Below, piece after piece: positions 20,431 to 25,613 of a stretch of DNA of 25,613 nucleotides. The notes below the pieces were generated by a model that worked only from the letters and a program-made list of their open reading frames with translations, was not told the DNA's origin and ran no database searches. The first letter of the stretch is position 1, and every line of letters begins with the position of its first letter. Both the position numbers and the translations under genes were made by a program. The stretch spans positions 1-25,613 of the forward strand of contig DASWFO010000235.1 of assembly GCA_036394195.1 (NCBI GenBank), written 5' to 3'. This DNA comes from DATJPD01 sp036394195 (lineage in GTDB: Bacteria > Pseudomonadota > Alphaproteobacteria > CACIAM-22H2).

Positions 20431-21282
20431 ATGAAGCTGATCAGCTATCTCGACGGCAGCGCGCCTGGCTTCGGCGCCGTCATCGGCGACCAGGTCATGC
20501 CGCTGAGCGGCCGGGTGCGGTGCGTTGCCGCAACGTTGCGCGAGGCCCTCGCCGCCGGAGCGCTCGCGGAAATGAATGCGCTCGCCCGATCTGGCGAAAA
20601 GACGCGGCCGCTCTCCGAGCTGCGCCTGCTGCCGGTGATCCCGAACCCCGACAAGATCCTATGCGTCGGCATCAATTATCGCTCGCACGCGGCGGAGATG
20701 TCGCGCGCACTGCCGCCGCAGCCGAGCGTCTTCGCGCGGCTGGCGAACACCTTGCTCGGCCATGACGGCGAGATGATCCGGCCGCGGATCTCCGAGCAAT
20801 TCGACTTCGAAGGCGAGCTCGCGGTGGTCATCGGCCGGGCCGGCCGCGCGATCCCGGTCGCCGCAGCGCTGGATCATGTCGCCGGCTACACCTGCTTCGT
20901 GGACGGCAGCGTGCGGGATTTTCAGAAGCACTCGGTGACCGCCGGGAAGAACTTTCCCGCAACGGGGCCGCTTGGGCCCTGGCTGGTGAGCGCCGACGAG
21001 ATCCCCGATCCGCAGCGACTCACGCTGACGACGCGCCTGAACGGCAAGCAGGTCCAGCACAGCGGAACCGACCAGATGATCTATCCGGTGGCGGAGATCG
21101 TCAGCTACATCTCGCGTTTCACGCCGCTGCTGCCCGGCGACGTGATCGCCACCGGCACGCCCGATGGCGTCGGCCATGGCCGGATCCCGCCGTTGTGGAT
21201 GAAGCACGGCGACACGCTCGAGGTGGACATCTCGAACATTGGCACGCTGCGCGCGCGCATCGTCGACGAGCCGGCGGCGTGA
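20431..21282 (+). CDS. Fumarylacetoacetate hydrolase (FAH) family protein
   Basis: The 283-aa cytoplasmic enzyme has the FAH C-terminal fold that hydrolyses or decarboxylates C-C bonds in acylpyruvates, usually at the end of aromatic degradation. An N-terminal small domain occupies residues 1-70. IPNPDKILCVGINYRSHAAE follows, with the metal ligands E127 and E129 in FDFEGELAVVIGR and D158 in CFVDGSVRDFQ. FPATGPLGPWLV and GDVIATGTPDGVGHGR complete the active site. The ATG follows ACGGAG at good spacing. Members include fumarylpyruvate hydrolase of the gentisate route, which would fit the gentisate-dioxygenase-like gene at 12065-13090 8 kb away, but 5-carboxymethyl-2-hydroxymuconate isomerase-like or oxaloacetate-decarboxylating members look the same at this level. 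Confidence 0.93.
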   Translation: MKLISYLDGSAPGFGAVIGDQVMPLSGRVRCVAATLREALAAGALAEMNALARSGEKTRPLSELRLLPVIPNPDKILCVGINYRSHAAEMSRALPPQPSVFARLANTLLGHDGEMIRPRISEQFDFEGELAVVIGRAGRAIPVAAALDHVAGYTCFVDGSVRDFQKHSVTAGKNFPATGPLGPWLVSADEIPDPQRLTLTTRLNGKQVQHSGTDQMIYPVAEIVSYISRFTPLLPGDVIATGTPDGVGHGRIPPLWMKHGDTLEVDISNIGTLRARIVDEPAA

Positions 21283-21346
21283 CATCACAGCCCATCGCAA
21301 AATGGTCCTTTGGGCCGATTTGCGCCGGAACGACCAAAAAGAGCGC

Positions 21347-21371
21347 GGAACGTCGTAAGTTTTGCGTCGTT
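21347..21371 (+). promoter_or_regulatory. EcfG-type promoter GGAAC-N16-CGTT (exact), drives histidine kinase
   Basis: GGAAC at 21347-21351 and CGTT at 21368-21371 are 16 nt apart. The expected start near 21378 lies after a possible TTG start at 21376, so it decides in favour of the ATG at 21430, with a leader of about 50 nt. Confidence 0.8.
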
Positions 21372-21429
21372 TTAATTGACGCGTCAGGGTCAAGCTTCGG
21401 GGATCGCCGCGACTACAGGCAGAATCCGC

Positions 21430-22578
21430 ATGCGAACCGGCGGAGCGCGACAACTACTGCGGCGAGTACTGCACCAGCAATCGGTGCTGGCGAAATTCGC
21501 CAAGCAGGTGATTCGGGAGCCCGACCTCCAGAAGATCCTCACCGACGCCGCGCGCGCCTGCGCGAACGGCACCGGCGTTCGCTACTGCAAGGTCCTGCGC
21601 TATCGGCCGAGCGACAATGACCTGATCGTGCAGGCCGGCGTCGGCTGGAGGCGCAACATCATCGGCAAGGCGATCGCGCCGGCGAATCGAAGCTCGCCCG
21701 ACGGCCACGCCTTCGTGACCGGCAAGCCGGTAATCACGTCCGACCTCCGCAAGTTGCACGACTACAAGCTGCCGGACATCTACAGCCAGCACAAGATCGT
21801 ATCCAGCGCCAACGTGGTCATCCCGAGCACGGGCAAGAAACCCTACGGGGTGCTCGAGGTGGACAGCACGAAACGCGGGGAATTCGATTGCTACGACATC
21901 GATTTCCTGACCGCTTTGGGCGGCCTCCTGGCCGAGGCGATCGCGCTCGCCGGGCGCGTGGCGGATCTGCGCGAGGCCAACGCCGAAAAGGAGACGCTGG
22001 CCCAGGAGCTGCAGCACCGCGTCCGCAACCACCTGCAATTCGTCCAGCAGTTCCTGAAGAGCCGCGCGGCGGAGGTGCAGGACCGCGACGTCCGCCGCAG
22101 CATCGAGGACATCGCGGGCCGGGTCATGACGCTGGGGCATCTTTACGACCAGTTGCTCGGGGTCGGCATGGGGAGCCAGCTGCGCCTGGACAAGTATCTG
22201 AAGTCGCTGTGCGACGGCATTGAGAGCTTCAACGCCGCCGCCAACGCCGGCATCGACATCGTCTGCCATCTGGAGCCCGTGTCGCTCGATGTCGACCGGA
22301 CGACGATCCTTGGCCTGATCGCCAACGAGCTGATCAGCAACAGCTACGAGCACGCCTTTCCGGACGCCGAGGGCCGGATCCATGTCGATCTGCGCCGGCC
22401 GCCGCGCAGCCGAGACGCGACGCTCGTGGTCGCCGACAATGGATCCGGCTTCGCCGAGAATGCCGAAAGCTCACGGCGCGGGGTTGGGCTGGTCCGCCGG
22501 CTCGCGGAGCAGATCGACGGCAAGGCCGAGCTCAGCACCGGGAACGGCACCCGCTGGGAGATCAGTTTCCCGGTCTGA
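21430..22578 (+). CDS. Soluble sensor histidine kinase, GAF + HisKA_2 (HWE/HisKA_2 group)
   Basis: The 382-aa protein has no membrane span. A GAF-type sensor domain occupies about residues 15-170 and contains YCKVLRYRPSDNDLIVQAGV and the family's GVLEVDS near 140. A short coiled coil (ADLREANAEKETLAQE) leads to the HisKA_2 phosphoacceptor box ELQHRVRNHLQ with H196. The ATPase part shows the N box NELISNSYEHAF (N299), the G1 box DNGSGF (D336) and a short G2 box RRGVGLV. Kinases of this group phosphorylate PhyR-type or single-domain response regulators in the general stress response and in light or redox sensing. No response regulator is adjacent. The exact EcfG-type promoter suggests a feedback role in that response. 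The ligand of the GAF domain is unknown. Confidence 0.92.
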   Translation: MRTGGARQLLRRVLHQQSVLAKFAKQVIREPDLQKILTDAARACANGTGVRYCKVLRYRPSDNDLIVQAGVGWRRNIIGKAIAPANRSSPDGHAFVTGKPVITSDLRKLHDYKLPDIYSQHKIVSSANVVIPSTGKKPYGVLEVDSTKRGEFDCYDIDFLTALGGLLAEAIALAGRVADLREANAEKETLAQELQHRVRNHLQFVQQFLKSRAAEVQDRDVRRSIEDIAGRVMTLGHLYDQLLGVGMGSQLRLDKYLKSLCDGIESFNAAANAGIDIVCHLEPVSLDVDRTTILGLIANELISNSYEHAFPDAEGRIHVDLRRPPRSRDATLVVADNGSGFAENAESSRRGVGLVRRLAEQIDGKAELSTGNGTRWEISFPV

Positions 22579-22581
22579 CCG

Positions 22582-23367
22582 TCAATTGCGCAGATCGCGC
22601 ACCAGCGTCAGTACGGCCTCGGCCACCCGGCGCGGACGCTCGCCGATGCCGGCCACCTTTTCGGCGGCGCCGGCCGGAATCACCTCGACGATCTTGGCGC
22701 CCTTGCGCACCGGAACGCCGGACCGGGTGAGGCCGCGCAGCCGGCCCGCGAGCGGCGCCTTGATCGCCTGCCGCCCGATCTTGCCGAGCCTCTCGCCCCG
22801 CTTCACGGCATCGCCAATATCGCGATCGGACGAGAAGACGCCGGACGCGGACGCGTAGACGTAGCGGTCGCGGGCGTGGCCGCCGATCCGCCGCGGCTCG
22901 CCGCGCAGGGGCAAGGTCGGTCCCTTGCGGAGAATCCGGCCGAGATTCTCCCAGCTCGTCTCGACGGCGAAATCGACACTATCGCCGGCCACGAACCCCG
23001 GGCCGAGACCGACCGTCAGCCGAGCCCGATCGCGCAGGCGCTCGGGCGTCGCGCGCTTGCGCAGGCGCGCATCGACGATGATATCCGGCGCCAGGCGCTG
23101 GATGGCGTCTTCCACCGCAACCGTGGTGATGGGGACGAAGCGGATGGTCCAGCTCCCGGATGACAGGGCGTGCGGCCGGACCAGACGCGCGATCACCCCG
23201 CTCAGCTGCGCCTCGCCGTCGAACACCGCGTCGGCGAACGCCATCTGCCGCCGGCAGGCGGTCGGGCGCGGATCATCCTGAATCGCAACCATATGTCCGG
23301 CCCTGAACAGGGGGTGGGCCACCGCCGAGCCGACATCGCCGATTCCGAGGACCAGGACCCTGTGCAT
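22582..23367 (-). CDS. YqeB/EF2563-like molybdenum hydroxylase maturation protein
   Basis: The 261-aa protein begins MHRVLVLGIGDVGSAVAHPL, a Rossmann-type start, followed by RAGHMVAIQDDPRPTACRR and FADAVFDGEA. The middle has PDIIVDARLRK and VGLGPGFVAGDSVDFAVET. The C-terminal biotinyl-like part has ASGVFSSDRDIGDAVKRGE and APLAGRLRGLTRSGVPVRKG. This order matches the EF2563/YqeB family, which is linked to selenium-dependent and other molybdenum hydroxylases and is related in function to XdhC/CoxI. A partner could be the large subunit at 13183-15561. The ATG at 23367 has no good ribosome site, but the Rossmann motif fixes the start. It converges on the kinase gene with 3 nt between stops. An upstream stress-type promoter points the other way. 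Confidence 0.85.
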   Translation of the reverse strand: MHRVLVLGIGDVGSAVAHPLFRAGHMVAIQDDPRPTACRRQMAFADAVFDGEAQLSGVIARLVRPHALSSGSWTIRFVPITTVAVEDAIQRLAPDIIVDARLRKRATPERLRDRARLTVGLGPGFVAGDSVDFAVETSWENLGRILRKGPTLPLRGEPRRIGGHARDRYVYASASGVFSSDRDIGDAVKRGERLGKIGRQAIKAPLAGRLRGLTRSGVPVRKGAKIVEVIPAGAAEKVAGIGERPRRVAEAVLTLVRDLRN

Positions 23368-23397
23368 GACCGGGTTTGTAAAGCCTCGGAGGGGCAA

Positions 23398-23423
23398 GGA
23401 ATAGCTTGCAGCACCCGACCGTT
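23398..23423 (+). promoter_or_regulatory. EcfG-like promoter GGAAT-N17-CGTT (one mismatch)
   Basis: GGAAT at 23398-23402 and CGTT at 23420-23423 are 17 nt apart, upstream of the proline-rich gene at 23458. The expected start near 23431 would leave a leader of about 27 nt that includes the GAGGAGGG ribosome site. Confidence 0.55.
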
Positions 23424-23457
23424 CAGGAGACATTGCCGCAGCATGCGAGGAGGGCAC

Positions 23458-23991
23458 ATGCGCCTGTGGGGGTTTGCCGGCATCGCCGCCGCGGCCTGGT
23501 TGTTGGCCGGGATCTCGGCCTCGCCCGCGCGCGCCGCCGACGATCCGGCGCTGCCGCCGCTGTCCGGGCCGCCGATGGACGTGCCGATGCACGAACCGAA
23601 GCCGCCGCGCGACATCGAAGGACCGGCACCACGTCCGCCCTCGCCGCCGACCACGACCGCCCTGCCGATCCCGCCGCCGCAGCGACAGCTTTCGCCGTCC
23701 GCCGCGGCCGCCGCATCGCCCGCTCTGCCGCAGCGACATCCCGCCCCGTCCGCCGCGGCTGCATTGCCCGCGCCGCCGCCGCCGCGGCCGCTTCCCAACA
23801 GACCCATCATTGCCGCCAGCTCAGCGCCGACACCCGGTGTGATCTCGCCGCGCCCGCCCATCGGCACGACCGTCACGCCGCGGATCTGCCGCGGCGAGGC
23901 CAAGTACACCGTGACCATCGACGGCCGCCCGCAGATCGCGGTCGCGCGGGTGTGCCAGCAAGACGATGGGTCGTGGCGGCTCAGTCCCTAA
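23458..23991 (+). CDS. Secreted proline-rich protein with C-terminal two-Cys module (copy B, 177 aa)
   Basis: The signal peptide is MRLWGFAGIAAAAWLLAGIS followed by ASPARA. The mature start has LPPLSGPPMDVPMHEPKPP, almost the same as in the protein at 19073-19723. A Pro/Ala/Arg linker of about 95 residues contains two related PQR-x-x-x-PSAAAA stretches. The C-terminus is a two-Cys module: C-x21-C with YTVTIDGRPQIAVARV and CQQDDGSWRLSP. It is probably an envelope protein. The ATG at 23458 has GAGGAGGG just upstream; another in-frame ATG at 23443 is less well placed. A near-consensus stress promoter precedes it. It lies 102 nt before a third proline-rich gene. The function is unknown. Confidence 0.83.
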   Translation: MRLWGFAGIAAAAWLLAGISASPARAADDPALPPLSGPPMDVPMHEPKPPRDIEGPAPRPPSPPTTTALPIPPPQRQLSPSAAAAASPALPQRHPAPSAAAALPAPPPPRPLPNRPIIAASSAPTPGVISPRPPIGTTVTPRICRGEAKYTVTIDGRPQIAVARVCQQDDGSWRLSP

Positions 23992-24093
23992 GCGAGCGCC
24001 AAAGCCCAATCAGCGCGTCAAGTTTGGGACACGTCGCCGACATAAAAAGACCCGATTACCGCTGCCCGCGCCGCCGTTAGGCTGCTCGCGGCC

Positions 24094-24714
24094 ATGGTGT
24101 TTCCGGTCGGGCGAGTCATCACGGCGGGCCTGTGCCTGCTTGTCCTGGCGCTTGCATGCGGCAGTGCGTCGGCCCAGACGGCCGGCAGCAAGCGGCCTGG
24201 GTCGCCGCCTGGTACGGCGACGCCCGCTCCCTGGCAAAGCAAACGGCCGGAATTCAACGCCTCCGCGGCCACCCAGAACCCTGCGGAGCCGTGGGAAAAG
24301 CCGCTGCCGTCCCCGGCGACCTTGCCGATCGAAGTGCGCACCCGCACATCGATCCCGGCACAGGAGGAAGCGGCATCGCCAACCGCACCGCGGTCGAGTC
24401 TCGATTACGAGCGCGCGGCCGCCACCACGCCACCGGTCGCGGCCCCGAATTTGTCACCGCCACCGCCCTGGGCCGCGGCACCGGCGGCCGCGACGAAACC
24501 GCCCGAGACGACAGCGCTGGCGGCGGCCTCGGTGATCGCCGCGGCGCCTGCTGCCGCGACCCCGTCATCGGCGGCCGCCCCGGGCTTCGTCGGCGCGGTC
24601 TCGCCGATGCCCTGCCATGCGACCCGCTATCAGGTGATCCTCGACGAGCGCGCCGCATTCGCGTTCGCGCAGCTCTGCGAGCAGCCGGACGGCTCGTATC
24701 GCTTCGCGCCGTGA
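24094..24714 (+). CDS. Secreted proline-rich protein with divergent C-terminal two-Cys module (copy C, 206 aa)
   Basis: The signal peptide is hydrophobic (VGRVITAGLCLLVLALACGS) and is followed by ASAQT; an alternative lipoprotein reading (LALAC) is possible. A long Pro/Ala/Thr-rich segment from about residue 30 to 165 lacks the PPLxGPPxDVP motif of the other two. The C-terminal module is recognisable: C-x20-C with YQVILDERAAFAFAQL and CEQPDGSYRFAP. No Shine-Dalgarno sequence is clear before the ATG at 24094. I found no EcfG-type motif in the 102 nt before it, so it may be read through from the preceding gene. Stop codons of this gene and the convergent cupin gene are 15 nt apart. The function is unknown. 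Confidence 0.75.
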   Translation: MVFPVGRVITAGLCLLVLALACGSASAQTAGSKRPGSPPGTATPAPWQSKRPEFNASAATQNPAEPWEKPLPSPATLPIEVRTRTSIPAQEEAASPTAPRSSLDYERAAATTPPVAAPNLSPPPPWAAAPAAATKPPETTALAAASVIAAAPAAATPSSAAAPGFVGAVSPMPCHATRYQVILDERAAFAFAQLCEQPDGSYRFAP

Positions 24715-24729
24715 GGGCATTATCCCGAG

Positions 24730-25257
24730 TCAGACAGGCTTCGCGTCGATCAGCACGAAGGCGATATGTGCCGGTTCGTCGGTGCGGTTGCTCCACGCGT
24801 GATTGGTGCCGCGCTGGACTAGCACGTCACCTGGCTTGAGCAGCACCTCGCCCTCATCCATCAGCGCGTAGATCTCACCGGAGATCACGATCGCGTAGTC
24901 GATCGACGCGGTCTTGTGGAACCCGGGATGGCGGGCGTTCTTCAGGTCGCGTGTATATCCTTCGCGCCCTGCGTCGTGGGCGTCGGCGCGCAATGTCGGC
25001 ACGCGAAGCTTGTCCGGCGGATATTCGACGATCCGGAACAGGGTGCCATTCGCCGGCGGCGGCAGGCGGTTCGGATGCAATGTCGGGTCGCCCTCGCCGC
25101 GATTATCGGCCGGCGTCGTCGACGTCTCCCACACTTCGGTGACGCAGGTCTGACCGGCGCCGCGGTCGAACACGGTCGGCGCCGGGCCATCCATGATGAA
25201 TTTCGACCGTCCGTCGGCCGTGTGGCCGGTGACAACCCTCCTGAACCGTCGCCTCAT
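24730..25257 (-). CDS. Cupin-domain protein (third of three related cupins, 175 aa, cytoplasmic)
   Basis: The protein starts MRRRFRRVVTGHTADGRSKF and lacks a signal peptide. A longer insert at about 60-115 carries HPNRLPPPANGTLFRIVEYP and a charged loop. The cupin follows: FHKTASIDYAIVISGEIYAL, then LLKPGDVLVQRGTNHAWSNR, ending PAHIAFVLIDAKPV. The His and Asn of motif 2 are kept, and motif 1 has a single His. It is closest to the cupin at 19860-20336 in its core, and the secreted form at 354-944 shares the same order of motifs. CGGAGGGG lies just before the ATG. It appears monocistronic. The role is unknown; small-molecule binding or a weak dioxygenase are options. Confidence 0.9.
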   Translation of the reverse strand: MRRRFRRVVTGHTADGRSKFIMDGPAPTVFDRGAGQTCVTEVWETSTTPADNRGEGDPTLHPNRLPPPANGTLFRIVEYPPDKLRVPTLRADAHDAGREGYTRDLKNARHPGFHKTASIDYAIVISGEIYALMDEGEVLLKPGDVLVQRGTNHAWSNRTDEPAHIAFVLIDAKPV

Positions 25258-25429
25258 TCCACCCCTCCGTATTGTTGCGTGGCAGTGTAGAGCGGGGTTC
25301 GCGGGGAAGGAAACGCCGCGTGTGACGTCATCGCGAGGAAGGCGCCGTTTTCGCTGCAGCGCAACCTGACGTCGCATAGTCGAGAGCAATCCCGCAGGTT
25401 TTTGACATAAAGAAGCCAAGCGGCATCAT

Positions 25430-25455
25430 GGAACCGCGCCTAATGGCATCCCGTT
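25430..25455 (+). promoter_or_regulatory. EcfG-type promoter GGAAC-N17-CGTT (exact) at the right edge
   Basis: GGAAC at 25430-25434 and CGTT at 25452-25455 are 17 nt apart. The expected transcript start is near 25462, directly in front of the ATG at 25465. A TTGACA (25402-25407) lies upstream, but its -10 partner is poor. Confidence 0.75.
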
Positions 25456-25464
25456 CTGCACGGG

Positions 25465-25613
25465 ATGGCACCCACATTGCGTCCTTTCCACCCCCGCTCC
25501 CCGCAAGACGCCCGCCGCGAACTCGACCGTGAGTTCTCCGAGCTGTCGGCCTTGCTGCGGCGGGTCACCGCGGCCCTGTCGGTCGCGTCCGATCCCCTCG
25601 ACCGCGCCCGCCT
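25465..25613 (+). CDS. Unidentified gene start, cut by window edge
   Basis: The open frame starts MAPTLRPFHPRSPQDARREL and continues DREFSELSALLRRVTAALSV to the edge (49 codons). The second half is an amphipathic, charged helix that looks like genuine coding sequence. The exact EcfG-type promoter just upstream would make the ATG at 25465 nearly leaderless, so the true start could be further downstream. No family can be named from this fragment. Confidence 0.5.
   Translation, partial: MAPTLRPFHPRSPQDARRELDREFSELSALLRRVTAALSVASDPLDRAR

Noticed and set aside
21327..21355. First GGAAC before the kinase gene (about 21327) as the -35 element
   Set aside because: There is no CGTT 16-17 nt downstream, unlike the second GGAAC at 21347.
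21376..21429. TTG start at 21376 for the histidine kinase
   Set aside because: It lies before or at the expected transcript start of the EcfG-type promoter and has no ribosome site.
1..25613. CRISPR array, tRNA or rRNA genes
   Set aside because: No regularly spaced direct repeats and no tRNA or rRNA signatures were seen on either strand.

Overview
The window is high-GC DNA with short intergenic gaps. Its gene families are typical of Alphaproteobacteria, probably Hyphomicrobiales near Bradyrhizobium, Rhodopseudomonas or Pseudolabrys. The placement rests on the Bug-type and LivK-type binding proteins, a HisKA_2 kinase, small DUF6496-like and helical proteins, GGAAC-N16/17-CGTT (EcfG-type) promoters, and dispersed palindromes of kinds I associate with that group. 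It is inferred from content, not from a marker gene. I see no rRNA, tRNA, CRISPR array, prophage or intact insertion sequence.

Layout. 1-3733, all minus strand: a possible catabolic operon (40-aa membrane peptide, acyl-CoA ligase, secreted cupin, histidine phosphatase running off the left edge), preceded by two unrecognised proteins. 3734-5346: a gene-poor, AT-richer stretch, then three small plus-strand genes. The last two are tandem homologues, the second fused to an XRE-type helix-turn-helix. 5367-7635, minus: Ldh-family oxidoreductase behind an orphan ABC binding protein. 7778-11514: a possible ferritin-like protein, a Bcr/CflA-type transporter between two related 3'-flank repeats, and a pentapeptide-repeat protein. 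11725-15561, plus: ABM monooxygenase, gentisate-dioxygenase-like double cupin, and a molybdenum-hydroxylase large subunit without partner subunits. 15678-17901: divergent Bug-type binding protein and Tat-exported amidohydrolase. 17975-25613: small stress-type genes, a lipoprotein, three proline-rich secreted proteins with a shared C-terminal two-cysteine module, two more cupins related to the first, an FAH-family enzyme, a GAF-HisKA_2 kinase, a YqeB-like molybdenum-hydroxylase accessory protein, and the start of an unidentified gene.

Main observation. Four exact EcfG-type promoters and two one-mismatch versions lie between genes, each oriented into the gene that follows. They precede the DUF6496-like protein, the lipoprotein, two proline-rich proteins, the histidine kinase and the gene cut by the right edge. 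I found no other exact match when scanning by eye. The right third therefore looks like a general-stress-response island whose output is partly a small family of secreted proline-rich proteins. The left two thirds look like scattered accessory catabolism of aromatic or carboxylic compounds (CoA ligase, dioxygenase-like cupin, molybdenum hydroxylase, FAH hydrolase, amidohydrolase, orphan binding proteins).
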